A DNA stretch of 64,000 nt. It comes from Flavobacterium suaedae (GTDB taxonomy: Bacteria > Bacteroidota > Bacteroidia > Flavobacteriales > Flavobacteriaceae). How positions within the stretch are numbered: position 1 is the stretch's first letter; the number at the start of each line of letters is the position of its first letter. The stretch covers positions 496,001 through 560,000 of the forward strand of contig NZ_BMJE01000002.1 in the NCBI RefSeq assembly GCF_014642915.1. The letters are read 5' to 3'. Of the stretch, positions 37,048 to 45,080 are shown piece after piece. Position numbers and translations under genes: made by a program. The notes beneath the pieces were generated by a model, which saw nothing but the letters and a program-made list of their open reading frames with translations, ran no database searches and was not told the origin of the DNA.

Positions 37048-38154
37048 ATGAAAAAAAACTTTAAAAATATTACTGCTTATATAGTGGCATTATGTTCATT
37101 TATTGTGTTTCTATCGTGCGAAACTGAAGAAAAGGTAGAATCTCTATCAGGACAAGAAACACATTCTTCATTAATAAGTATTGATGAAGTTCTGACTAAA
37201 ATCAATAGTCCGAAAATTAAAAGCACAATTAACAACCTTACTAATTCTAACTTAAAGTCTAAACTTAGCGATTTTGAAAAACCTGAGTATTTTGAAAAGA
37301 TTGGTGTAACAGATAAATTCCATCAATATACACTTTACTTAAATGGTTATTCAGCAGAACGCCCTTATTTTTTGTACTATATTATTACTGTTGATACTGA
37401 TTTAAAAGAGAAATCCGGTTTTTTAAGGTATACCCCCAATCAAGCGATTGCAGTTCTTGATGCAACCAAGTTTTCAGGGAAATTAGAATTATTAAGTGAT
37501 GATATGGAGCTTCAGGCAGATATACCTTTTGAGCAAGGGCAACCTCTTTCTTTAGGAACAACTGTATGTGTAGAAAGTGTAATTATAAATGTTTATAATT
37601 GTAGTAACGGAGGTGAACACTCTCCAGGGGAATCATGTGCTCCGGGTTATGTAAATGATGCTTATTATTCATTTGTAGACATAGTTGAGAACTGCTGGAC
37701 AGAATTTAATTATAATACAAGTCCTGGAACTTTTGTTGGCGGTGGGGGACCGGGGTTGTCAAATATAGATATATTTAATAGCAAACTTACGACTCAACAA
37801 CAATCTTTTTTGGATAATAACCCAAGTATTAAGGACAAAATATATGATGGTATAGAGAGATCGGTATATGTTTCTATGGCATTATCTATGGTTGATTTAG
37901 GAATGAGAGATATGAATTTGTTTAACTTATTGTTAAATCATATAGAAGAACATAACTATTCCCAGAGTAGTACAAGGTTTGTAAGTTGGGCTCTTGATTA
38001 TTTAGACAATAATAACAGTGTTTCTGCTGAGGTTTTTGAAAATCAATTTATGGGCTTGTCGGAAGGACAAGATGGAGTTTATGATGCAGAATATTGGGAA
38101 GATCCTAATTTAACTTTTCCCCCTCAAGAATTACCTTCATGGGAAGATTTTTAA
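37048..38154 (+). CDS. Lipoprotein, N-terminal part of a frameshifted Tae4-type toxin
   Basis: The 368-residue frame has a signal peptide ending FLSC (lipobox-like) followed by ETEEK, acidic residues that in Bacteroidota can direct lipoproteins to the cell surface. The body (residues 40-300) is a domain I do not recognise, with a Cys/Gly-rich region and a helical part near 250-330. It ends prematurely at LPSWEDF: in GATTTTTAATAA (run T 38148-38152), one extra T makes the stop at 38152-38154. Without it the frame reads straight into NNAFPLDSDPLYDTPEKMYN and the amidase domain at 38183. I read both parts as one gene, 37048-38659, about 536 residues. Confidence 0.7.
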   Translation: MKKNFKNITAYIVALCSFIVFLSCETEEKVESLSGQETHSSLISIDEVLTKINSPKIKSTINNLTNSNLKSKLSDFEKPEYFEKIGVTDKFHQYTLYLNGYSAERPYFLYYIITVDTDLKEKSGFLRYTPNQAIAVLDATKFSGKLELLSDDMELQADIPFEQGQPLSLGTTVCVESVIINVYNCSNGGEHSPGESCAPGYVNDAYYSFVDIVENCWTEFNYNTSPGTFVGGGGPGLSNIDIFNSKLTTQQQSFLDNNPSIKDKIYDGIERSVYVSMALSMVDLGMRDMNLFNLLLNHIEEHNYSQSSTRFVSWALDYLDNNNSVSAEVFENQFMGLSEGQDGVYDAEYWEDPNLTFPPQELPSWEDF

Positions 38155-38182
38155 TAATGCTTTTCCTCTAGATAGTGACCCT

Positions 38183-38659
38183 TTGTATGATACACCAGAA
38201 AAAATGTATAATTCAATAGGAGGACAGGTTTTGTCAATATATTCAGGCCCCCAGACTAATACATGTGCAGTGAGATTATCAAAAGCATTAAATTATTCAG
38301 GTGTTGATATACCTCATATTCCAGGTAAAACTTTTAAAGGGGCTGATAATCTTTATTATTTTAAAGCTGCTTATGAAATTAATTTGTGGATGAGAAAAAC
38401 TTTCGGAACAAACCCTGCAACCTCTTCAACACCTTATAATAGTAATCATATAAAATATACGGGGACACAAGCAGGAGAGAATGGTGTTAATTTACCTAGC
38501 TTGCTTTCTGGAAAAAAAGGTATATATTCACTATATTCAAGTAATTTTCAATGGGCTACAGGGCATGCAGATATATTATATAGTAATAGCACATGCGGTA
38601 ATAATTGTCATTTTTATGATGCACCAATTGCTAGAATTGATATTTGGATACTAAATTAA
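38183..38659 (+). CDS. Tae4-type (DUF4280-independent) peptidoglycan amidase domain, frameshifted from 37048
   Basis: The frame is open from 38153; the first usable start is only TTG at 38183, and no ribosome site is seen. The 158 residues contain TNTCAVRLSKALNYSGV (catalytic Cys28), LYYFKAAYEINLWMRKTFG, GKKGIYSLYSSNFQWATGHA with the catalytic His, and CHFYDAPIARIDIWIL. This series is that of Tae4-family amidase effectors, which cut the peptide stem of peptidoglycan in rival cells. The catalytic residues are intact. A lipoprotein resembling the Tai4 immunity family starts 5 nt after the stop. The most likely state is the C-terminal half of one gene broken by a single-base change. Confidence 0.72.
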   Translation: MYDTPEKMYNSIGGQVLSIYSGPQTNTCAVRLSKALNYSGVDIPHIPGKTFKGADNLYYFKAAYEINLWMRKTFGTNPATSSTPYNSNHIKYTGTQAGENGVNLPSLLSGKKGIYSLYSSNFQWATGHADILYSNSTCGNNCHFYDAPIARIDIWILN

Positions 38660-38664
38660 TTAAG

Positions 38665-39063
38665 ATGAGAAAATATTTAATTTTTACATTGATTGTTTTT
38701 TTAGGATGTTCTACTCCTAAGTATAAAAAATTTGATTATAATACATCTGCTAATCCTTGGATAGATGCATATAAGGATCAAGTTTTTATAGCTTGCTTGA
38801 AAGAGAGTTATAGTAATGAAGAGATATTTAAACTTATAGAAAAAGAGGATGCTTATAATCCTTATGATGGTTTGGATTTAGTATCTTTCAATAACGCAAA
38901 ACAAAGAGGTGAAAAAATAGCATTAAACATACCTTTACCAGTAATGTGTGAAGGTTGTGAGGACGGCATGAATTATTATATGGCAACATGTTTACATTAT
39001 TATAAGAGTGAAGAGTTAGATTCTATAGCAAAGTCTGAATATCGACGTTTTATTAACCAATAA
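38665..39063 (+). CDS. Tai4-like immunity lipoprotein
   Basis: The product has 132 residues from ATG at 38665; the open frame begins at a TTG at 38644 inside the toxin and is not needed. The signal peptide ends in the lipobox FLGC. The mature part shows VFIACLKESYSNEEI and CLHYYKSEELDSIAKSEYRR, which resemble the two conserved ends of Tai4 immunity proteins (the latter pattern YxSxELDxLAKKY). It should neutralise the upstream Tae4-type amidase in the periplasm. Three spaced Cys (CEGCEDG and CLHYY) may form disulfides. It remains intact although the toxin is frameshifted. Confidence 0.65.
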   Translation: MRKYLIFTLIVFLGCSTPKYKKFDYNTSANPWIDAYKDQVFIACLKESYSNEEIFKLIEKEDAYNPYDGLDLVSFNNAKQRGEKIALNIPLPVMCEGCEDGMNYYMATCLHYYKSEELDSIAKSEYRRFINQ

Positions 39064-39077
39064 ATAATTAGCACTTT

Positions 39078-39611
39078 GTGAAAACATTTTTATACAATCT
39101 TCTATTTATTTTGTTTTCTATCAGTTCTTTTTCTCAAGATTTTTATGAAAATGAAGTGGTTGAAAGTCAGTCAGGAGTAAAGTTTACAGAGTTGAAACTA
39201 AAAGTAAACAGGCTTGTCCCTATAAAAGATGTGTTTTTTATAGTTGATACAATTAATCAAACTAAAGATATAGAGGCAGTAAAGAAGTTAGTAAAGGAAT
39301 CGAAAATTGATAATGCAGTTTTTTATTTTGCTACTATTCCCAGCGATTTATCTTTAAAAGAAAAAGAAGAAATTTTTAAAAATATCATACTAACTTTTAC
39401 TGATAGGATGAAAATGGTTGAATCCCATTTATATGCCATAATGCCGGAGGATATTGCTTCTGCTTATAAAATAGAGGTTAAAGAAATGGAGACGAAAGGT
39501 TTTGGCTTTACAAATAAAATTAGAGGTTCTATGATCGATACTGATATTGATAATATACTCCGTTTTATTGTAGAGAAAAATAATCTTTTAGCTAATTGTT
39601 ATGATAATTAG
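39078..39611 (+). CDS. Exported protein of unknown function in the toxin-immunity operon
   Basis: This 177-residue protein uses a GTG start (39078), 15 nt after the immunity stop. It has a signal peptide ending SSFSQ and is helical with charged residues (VKKLVKESKIDNAVFYFATI, LKEKEEIFKNIILTFTDRMK). No family is recognised. Its position at the end of the operon and before a terminator suggests a role with the immunity protein or as a second, different immunity or accessory factor. This is inference only. Confidence 0.6.
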   Translation: MKTFLYNLLFILFSISSFSQDFYENEVVESQSGVKFTELKLKVNRLVPIKDVFFIVDTINQTKDIEAVKKLVKESKIDNAVFYFATIPSDLSLKEKEEIFKNIILTFTDRMKMVESHLYAIMPEDIASAYKIEVKEMETKGFGFTNKIRGSMIDTDIDNILRFIVEKNNLLANCYDN

Positions 39612-39634
39612 CAAGCAACTTTAATTATAAAATC

Positions 39635-39666
39635 AAAAAGCCATTCTGATAATGAATGGCTTTTTA
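39635..39666. terminator. Bidirectional terminator
   Basis: The perfect stem AAAAAGCCATTC/GAATGGCTTTTT ends the toxin operon and also the convergent FadL gene. Confidence 0.9.
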
Positions 39667-39694
39667 AAATATAGTAAGTAGAAAAAATAATTAA

Positions 39695-41185
39695 TTACAA
39701 GTCTAAAGTGTACGATAGTGTAAAGTTGTTATTAGTACTTTCCACTCTGTAAGTGTCCGTTAAACCTACCCCAAATTGTTGTCTGTCCATATCGCGCTCA
39801 TACCACGTATAAGCAAAATCTAACCTTGAGTTTCCAAATGCAATTCCTACACCTCCGGAATACCCTGTAAGGTCACCAATAGTACTTCCGTTTTTATATG
39901 GGCTTTCCGCATAACGATAACCCGCTCTCAGGCTAACGTTTTTAATACGATATTCACCACCTACACGTAGTTCACCAGCCATATCCAATGTATTGTTAAG
40001 ATCAAAGTTTATCGCTTCATATCCATTGGTACTGAATTTAGTGTTGCTGTAATCTTTTATAGTATAGTCAACACTCAATAAACCTGATTGACCAAATATA
40101 TAAGCAAGACTACCAGTCCATGAAGAAGGTGTTTTTATAGTATAGTCATCCAGTATAAAAGTTATGTATGGGTTTACACCGTTTGTTCCGCCGCATTCAG
40201 GACAGTATGATGATATACTTTGTGTTATTTCATCTTGTAAGCGTAGCCATGCAGGAGACTCGTATGATGCACCCGCACGGAATTGTTCGGTAATTTTAAC
40301 AATGCCACCTAAACTGAAAGAAACTCCGCCACCATAGGTGTATCGTTCATTATTAAAGCGTACCGATTGCAGTCCTGTAGGTACATTAGCATCTTCGTAA
40401 AACGATGATGTTTGTATGTTATCAGTAACGTGTACGTTAATATTAGCACCTAAATACACTCTGTTTTTTAATTCAGTAGCAAAGTTTAAAGCTACTTTAC
40501 CATGATAACCATTTATTGAGGTGTAGTTTTCCTGATAAAAATTATTTGCAGAACTGTCATAATTAGAAACGTAGCTTGTATTATTAGGGGTATCAGCAAC
40601 AGGATTAAATATATAAGCATTGTAACCTAGATATGCCTGTTGGTCTGCAAAGCCTAACTGTTCTAAATAACTGTTATTTAATACGTTTAAAGGTGTGCCG
40701 TTAGCATAATTTAAAAAGTACTGGTCTACTGAGTTATTTGGGTTTACCCCTTGCGTATAAAGCCTGTTATCAAAACTATTAGTGTTTTCGTAATTAAACC
40801 CAAGAGAAAATTTATTCATAAAAGCTTCTGGGTTTGAGTTACGAAACACAAAAACAGCACCTGCTTGGTTTAAATCAAATGTGCTGTCATCTTGTTTGGC
40901 TTTTGAACCAAAATATGTAGTAGTATTATCTACATTGTAAATTGAAAGGGTAGCAGTACCCGAATTGTAGTTATATACAGCTGAACCTGCGGGGTTAACC
41001 ATAATTGCCGAAGGATCTCCACCTACAGCACCAAATGCTCCGCCCATTGCACGAAAACGCGCTGTACCGGTAAGGTTATCTATAGAATATCTTACTGCAT
41101 CTGCAGCAGTGTTAAGGTCCTGCCTTTGTGCATAAGTAGTTATAGTAGTTAAACTAAAAGCAGCTAGTAGGATATGTTTTTTCAT
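39695..41185 (-). CDS. FadL/OmpP1/TodX-family outer-membrane transporter
   Basis: This 496-residue protein has a signal peptide to TTYAQR, then ARFRAMGGAFGAVGGDPSAI and MVNPAGSAVY, the conserved N-terminal pattern of FadL-type hydrophobic-compound channels. The rest is a long amphipathic barrel ending FTLSYTLDL. It probably moves hydrophobic molecules or lipids across the outer membrane. The gene follows a Tyr/Trp-rich lipoprotein on the same strand with about 70 bp between, so the two may be linked. Confidence 0.85.
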   Translation of the reverse strand: MKKHILLAAFSLTTITTYAQRQDLNTAADAVRYSIDNLTGTARFRAMGGAFGAVGGDPSAIMVNPAGSAVYNYNSGTATLSIYNVDNTTTYFGSKAKQDDSTFDLNQAGAVFVFRNSNPEAFMNKFSLGFNYENTNSFDNRLYTQGVNPNNSVDQYFLNYANGTPLNVLNNSYLEQLGFADQQAYLGYNAYIFNPVADTPNNTSYVSNYDSSANNFYQENYTSINGYHGKVALNFATELKNRVYLGANINVHVTDNIQTSSFYEDANVPTGLQSVRFNNERYTYGGGVSFSLGGIVKITEQFRAGASYESPAWLRLQDEITQSISSYCPECGGTNGVNPYITFILDDYTIKTPSSWTGSLAYIFGQSGLLSVDYTIKDYSNTKFSTNGYEAINFDLNNTLDMAGELRVGGEYRIKNVSLRAGYRYAESPYKNGSTIGDLTGYSGGVGIAFGNSRLDFAYTWYERDMDRQQFGVGLTDTYRVESTNNNFTLSYTLDL

Positions 41186-41257
41186 AGTATTGTTTTAATG
41201 TAGTAATGTAATTAAAAGTGTGAAGTAAATTAAATTACCCCACACTATAATATATAA

Positions 41258-42343
41258 TTAACCTCTGCGTCCGCCGCTTCTGCTTCCACTACTTCTTCCG
41301 CCACCGGAAGATCTGCCTCCGCCAAATCCTCCTGAACTTCTTGAAGGACTTGCGTTGGAACGGCGTGAAGGTGTGTAACTTCTTGTTCTTGAAGGAGAAC
41401 TGTTTCTGCTTCTTGAAGGCGTATAGTTACGGTTATTATTTCGTGTACTGTTTCTTGAAGAGTTGTTGTATATACTTCTTGATCTGCCGGCTCTTGAACT
41501 GTTATTATATCTTGAAGTGTTTCCTCTGCTTCTTACAGTAGTACCGTTTCTGCGAGATGAGTTTACAGCAGATCTGTTTCCGGTTCTGTAACTATTTGCT
41601 CTTCTTCCGCTTGTATTATAATAAGAACTTCTTCCTCCTGAATAGTAATTTGAACTTCTTCTGTTATTATAATAGCGGTTGTTGTAATTGTGGTAGTAGT
41701 TTCCGGCATATCCATAATAATAGTTTGGCCATCCCCAGCCACCATAGTAACCGGTATAAGGATATCCCCATCCCCAATTATTCCATGCAACATTCCATCC
41801 CCAAGTTCCATAACCCCAGCCGATGCCCCAGTTAGGTCCGTACCAGTTGTTGTACCAACCGCCGTAATAAGGATAGCCCCAAGTATTCCATCCCCAGTTG
41901 TTATAACCCCAGCCGGCATTGTAACCGGTGTATATGTTTACATTTACATTGTCAGGATCTTCACCCCAACCCGGGTATGCGTTATAGCTTGTAGTAGTAT
42001 ATGAGTTGTCTACGTAAACCGTATCATTATCCTCATCGTAAGAGCTGTACTCATCTACATCTGTAAAAGCTGTTGCAGGATATTGATTTTGCAGAGAATT
42101 AAAATATGCTTTGTAGTTCATGTTTTGCCCCGAAACATCTCCATCGGTATATTCCGATACATTACCGTCATTATAAGTGTATACAGGTTCGTTGTTCTCA
42201 TCTCTGGGAACAGAACCGTATATTCCATCTGTATCATAACTTGAAGAGTTTTGGTAAGAGCTGCATGACGATGCTACTAATGCTAAAACACTCAGTATAG
42301 AAAAAATGGAAAATCGATTTAGGATGTAGTAATTAGTTTTCAT
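41258..42343 (-). CDS. Low-complexity Tyr/Trp/Gly/Asn- then Ser/Arg-rich lipoprotein
   Basis: The product has 361 residues from ATG at 42343. The signal peptide ends in the lipobox ASSC. Then comes an acidic segment (about 30-130), a very aromatic stretch with many GW, NW, YY pairs (about 130-235), and an Arg/Ser/Asn-rich C-terminus (about 235-361) ending GGRRG. No enzymatic motif is visible. Such proteins are often misnamed vitellogenin or prolyl-tRNA synthetase by proximity. It may be a surface adhesive or matrix-interacting lipoprotein, by composition only. It is divergent from proS. Confidence 0.65.
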   Translation of the reverse strand: MKTNYYILNRFSIFSILSVLALVASSCSSYQNSSSYDTDGIYGSVPRDENNEPVYTYNDGNVSEYTDGDVSGQNMNYKAYFNSLQNQYPATAFTDVDEYSSYDEDNDTVYVDNSYTTTSYNAYPGWGEDPDNVNVNIYTGYNAGWGYNNWGWNTWGYPYYGGWYNNWYGPNWGIGWGYGTWGWNVAWNNWGWGYPYTGYYGGWGWPNYYYGYAGNYYHNYNNRYYNNRRSSNYYSGGRSSYYNTSGRRANSYRTGNRSAVNSSRRNGTTVRSRGNTSRYNNSSRAGRSRSIYNNSSRNSTRNNNRNYTPSRSRNSSPSRTRSYTPSRRSNASPSRSSGGFGGGRSSGGGRSSGSRSGGRRG

Positions 42344-42357
42344 ATCTCTGCATTTTT

Positions 42358-42390
42358 TTTGTGTTAGGCTTTGCAAAATGGTTATTTTTG
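42358..42390 (+). promoter_or_regulatory. Promoter of proS
   Basis: TTTG (42358-42361) and TATTTTTG (42383-42390), spaced by 21 nt, match the Flavobacterium -33/-7 consensus. The ATG is 57 nt downstream. Confidence 0.65.
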
Positions 42391-42447
42391 CGAAACTATA
42401 TTATTATATAATAAATTTAAACAATATTTGTGCCAATCTAAAATAAA

Positions 42448-43923
42448 ATGGGTAAGAACTTAACAACACGGTCAGAAGATTATTCCAAATGGTATAACGA
42501 ATTAGTGGTAAAAGCCGACCTTGCTGAGAATTCAGGAGTAAGGGGATGTATGGTTATAAAGCCCTACGGGTATGCTATTTGGGAGAAAATGCAGGCAGAA
42601 CTTGATAGAATGTTTAAAGAAACAGGACACCAAAATGCATATTTCCCGTTATTTATACCCAAATCTTATTTTAGTAAAGAGGCTAGCCACGTAGACGGTT
42701 TTGCAAAAGAGTGTGCAGTTGTAACACATTACAGGCTTAAAACAGGTGAGGACGGAAAGACTATTGAAGTAGACCCTGATGCTAAACTGGAAGAGGAACT
42801 TATAGTACGACCAACATCTGAAACCATTATATGGGATACCTACAGAGGTTGGGTACAATCCTACAGAGATTTACCTATTATGGTAAACCAATGGGCTAAC
42901 GTAGTGCGTTGGGAAATGCGAACAAGATTGTTTTTAAGAACTGCTGAGTTTTTATGGCAGGAAGGGCATACTGCGCATGCTACCGAAAAAGAAGCTATAC
43001 AGGAAGCAGAACAAATGATGAATATATATGCTGATTTTGCAGAGAATTTTATGGCTGTACCGGTAATAAAAGGTGTAAAAACAGCCAATGAGCGTTTTGC
43101 GGGAGCAGTAGAAACCTATTGTATAGAAGCATTAATGCAGGACGGTAAAGCACTACAGGCAGGAACATCGCACTTTTTAGGACAAAACTTTGCTAAAGCA
43201 TTTGATGTTAAGTTTGCTAATAAAGAAGGTAAGCAAGAGCATGTATGGGCAACATCTTGGGGCGTTTCCACAAGACTAATGGGAGCTTTGGTAATGACAC
43301 ACTCTGATGATAACGGACTTGTTTTACCGCCAAACTTAGCACCTATACAAGTAGTAATTGTACCTATATATAGGAATGATGAGCAGTTTGATGCTATTAG
43401 TGAAGAAGCAAACGAATTAATGAAATCGTTACGCAAGCTGGGCATATCAGTTAAGTATGATAACAGAGATACCCATAAACCGGGCTGGAAGTTTAATGAA
43501 TATGAACTTAAAGGCGTACCTGTGCGTATAGCTATAGGACCTAAAGATTTAGAGAATGGTACTTTTGAAATAGCACGAAGAGATAACCTTACAAAAGAGA
43601 TTATAGCTAAAGATGCTGTTGTAGAACATGTGCAAAACCTTCTTGAAGAGATGCAAAAAGCACTTTTTGAAAAGGCTTTAAATTACAGGGCAGAACATAT
43701 TACAGAAGTAGACAGTTTTGATGAGTTTAAAGAAGTGTTAGAAGGTAAAGGAGGTTTTATATCAGCGCATTGGGACGGAACTCCTGAAACAGAGGATAAA
43801 ATAAAAGAATTAACTAAGGCTACAATACGTTGTATTCCTCTTGACAAGAAAGAGGAAGAGGGTAGTTGTGTACTAACCGGGAACCCTTCTAAAGGCAGGG
43901 TTTTATTCGCAAAAGCATATTAA
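42448..43923 (+). CDS. proS: Prolyl-tRNA synthetase
   Basis: This 491-residue class II synthetase is of the archaeal/eukaryotic-like (type 3) form, with no inserted editing domain. Motifs include [20 protein letters not shown] (motif 2 region), [20 protein letters not shown] and [20 protein letters not shown] (motif 3 with the Arg). The C-terminal anticodon-binding domain and a zinc-like tail end GRVLFAKAY. It lies upstream of two tRNA-Glu genes and rpsT. The length is typical. Confidence 0.97.
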   Translation: MGKNLTTRSEDYSKWYNELVVKADLAENSGVRGCMVIKPYGYAIWEKMQAELDRMFKETGHQNAYFPLFIPKSYFSKEASHVDGFAKECAVVTHYRLKTGEDGKTIEVDPDAKLEEELIVRPTSETIIWDTYRGWVQSYRDLPIMVNQWANVVRWEMRTRLFLRTAEFLWQEGHTAHATEKEAIQEAEQMMNIYADFAENFMAVPVIKGVKTANERFAGAVETYCIEALMQDGKALQAGTSHFLGQNFAKAFDVKFANKEGKQEHVWATSWGVSTRLMGALVMTHSDDNGLVLPPNLAPIQVVIVPIYRNDEQFDAISEEANELMKSLRKLGISVKYDNRDTHKPGWKFNEYELKGVPVRIAIGPKDLENGTFEIARRDNLTKEIIAKDAVVEHVQNLLEEMQKALFEKALNYRAEHITEVDSFDEFKEVLEGKGGFISAHWDGTPETEDKIKELTKATIRCIPLDKKEEEGSCVLTGNPSKGRVLFAKAY

Positions 43924-43945
43924 AAAAACTTTTTTTGTTTTTGTG

Positions 43946-43975
43946 TTGCGTAAATAAAAAATAGTTGTATTTTTG
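43946..43975 (+). promoter_or_regulatory. Promoter of the tRNA-Glu pair
   Basis: TTG (43946-43948), a 19-nt spacer, then TATTTTTG (43968-43975) give a near-consensus Flavobacterium promoter, 23 nt before the first tRNA. Confidence 0.75.
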
Positions 43976-43998
43976 CATCCGCAATACAGAAACAATGA

Positions 43999-44070
43999 GG
44001 CCCGTTCGTCTATCGGTTAGGACGCCAGGTTTTCATCCTGGAAAGAGGGGTTCGACTCCCCTACGGGCTA
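43999..44070 (+). tRNA. tRNA-Glu(TTC)
   Basis: The cloverleaf is complete: acceptor GGCCCGT pairs with ACGGGCT (one G-U at the end), the D-arm has GGTTAGGA, anticodon stem CCAGG/CCTGG encloses TTTTCAT (anticodon TTC, positions 34-36), and the T-arm AGGGG/CCCCT encloses TTCGACT. The 3' CCA is not encoded. The trailing bases can form a hairpin with the tRNA end (GGCTACT/AGTAGCC), possibly relevant to 3' processing. Confidence 0.95.
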
Positions 44071-44116
44071 CTAAAGTAGCCTAAGTTTAAAAAAGGCTCT
44101 TTTTCTGTAAAGCACC

Positions 44117-44188
44117 GGCCCGTTCGTCTAGGGGTTAGGACGCCAGGTTTTCATCCTGGTAACAGGGGTTCGAATCCCCTACGGGCTA
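44117..44188 (+). tRNA. tRNA-Glu(TTC), second copy
   Basis: This is almost identical to the first copy; it differs in the D-loop (TAGGGG for TATCGG), the variable loop (TAAC) and one T-loop base. The anticodon is again TTC. Here the next three bases are CCA, so a complete 3' end may be encoded, perhaps by chance. Both probably come from one transcript with the downstream rpsT, because no terminator separates them. Confidence 0.95.
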
Positions 44189-44227
44189 CCAAAAAAGATA
44201 AGTAAAGACATTTAAGTAGTAAAACAA

Positions 44228-44479
44228 ATGGCAAATCATAAGTCAGCATTAAAGAGAATAAGAAGTAACGAGAAGAAGAGAGTGTTGAACAGATATCAGC
44301 ATAAAACTACACGTAACGCTATAAAAGCGATACGTATGGCTACTGATAAAAGTGAAGCATCTGAAAAGCTTTCTTCAGTTGTATCTATGATAGACAAATT
44401 AGCGAAGAAAAACATAATTCACGCTAATAAGGCTTCAAACCTTAAATCGAAATTAACTAAGCACGTTGCAGCTCTATAA
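44228..44479 (+). CDS. rpsT: 30S ribosomal protein S20
   Basis: This 83-residue, strongly basic, helical protein is the normal bS20: MANHKSALKRIRSNEKKR at the start and LAKKNIIHANKASNLKSKL near the end. It binds 16S rRNA early in 30S assembly. It follows two tRNA-Glu genes at 39 nt and is closed by a terminator at 44512-44537. There may be no promoter of its own; the tRNA promoter could supply it. Confidence 0.98.
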   Translation: MANHKSALKRIRSNEKKRVLNRYQHKTTRNAIKAIRMATDKSEASEKLSSVVSMIDKLAKKNIIHANKASNLKSKLTKHVAAL

Positions 44480-44511
44480 TTAAGAGTTAACTGCTTATTG
44501 TAATATTACAG

Positions 44512-44537
44512 CAGCTCCCATAACGGGAGCTTTTTTT
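44512..44537 (+). terminator. Terminator of rpsT
   Basis: The stem AGCTCCC/GGGAGCT is followed by seven T. Confidence 0.9.
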
Positions 44538-44732
44538 GTTTGTATACTATTATTTAAAAACATATTCGTAATTATAAAACTTGATGAATTGAAATAATAA
44601 CTATTATTTTACTTTAAAAATATGTTTCACCTCTTATTTATGTGAAAAATTATTAACTTAGTAGATAATAACAATCTTCTCAATAAAAAATAAGAAAATA
44701 TTTAAGAATTGGGGGAGTCTTAAATTATTTTT

Positions 44733-45059
44733 ATGTTCAGGATTTTACAATTTTTCACTGTTATGGGAATAGCAGGGAGTTTTCTGCTGGCGTTTTTAAA
44801 TCACGCCTATTGGGCAGAAATAGCTGTAGTAAGCGGTACTATTGCTTATGGAGTATTAACAATACTTACGCTTTTTAAAGCAAATTTTAGAATGAGGGTT
44901 CCATATATATCGGAAGTTGTACTGGGCGGATTGCTTATAGTACTCATTCGTGACGGATATACTTATGCTGGAGCACGGCCTATGCTTTACTATTTGTTTA
45001 TAGCTTGCTTTATTTTACGTACAGTTTCTATTAAAAATGAAGAGCAATTAGCAGGTTAG
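44733..45059 (+). CDS. Small membrane protein of unknown function
   Basis: This 108-residue protein has four predicted transmembrane helices (about 5-20, 25-47, 58-75, 83-98) and little soluble sequence; it ends KNEEQLAG. It has no motif that I can assign. The gene starts at ATG 44733 after a long AT-rich leader and converges with an endonuclease/exonuclease/phosphatase gene. It is conserved-looking but unassigned. Confidence 0.6.
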   Translation: MFRILQFFTVMGIAGSFLLAFLNHAYWAEIAVVSGTIAYGVLTILTLFKANFRMRVPYISEVVLGGLLIVLIRDGYTYAGARPMLYYLFIACFILRTVSIKNEEQLAG

Positions 45060-45080
45060 CATGCTTACTTAAATTAAGGT

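Noticed and set aside
38183..38659. Independent Tae4 gene with a TTG start
   Set aside because: The reading frame is open upstream to 38153 and joins the previous frame at the T5 run; there is no ribosome site and the linker is coding-like. I prefer one frameshifted gene.
37048..39611. Part of a type VI secretion gene cluster
   Set aside because: No Tss, Hcp, VgrG or ClpV genes are in the window; the Tae4 similarity alone does not establish T6SS delivery.
41563..41919. Minus-strand ORF rich in Thr, Gly and Ile inside the low-complexity gene
   Set aside because: It is a frame shadow of the biased lipoprotein gene, with no start signal or family resemblance.
41258..42343. CRISPR-like or tandem DNA repeats
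   Set aside because: The repetition reflects biased amino-acid composition (Tyr, Trp, Asn, Arg, Ser) in a continuous coding frame; no equal repeat-spacer units exist.
44066..44081. Separate regulatory hairpin at the end of the first tRNA-Glu
   Set aside because: It overlaps the acceptor stem and is more simply a feature of the tRNA spacer; the mature tRNA fold excludes it.
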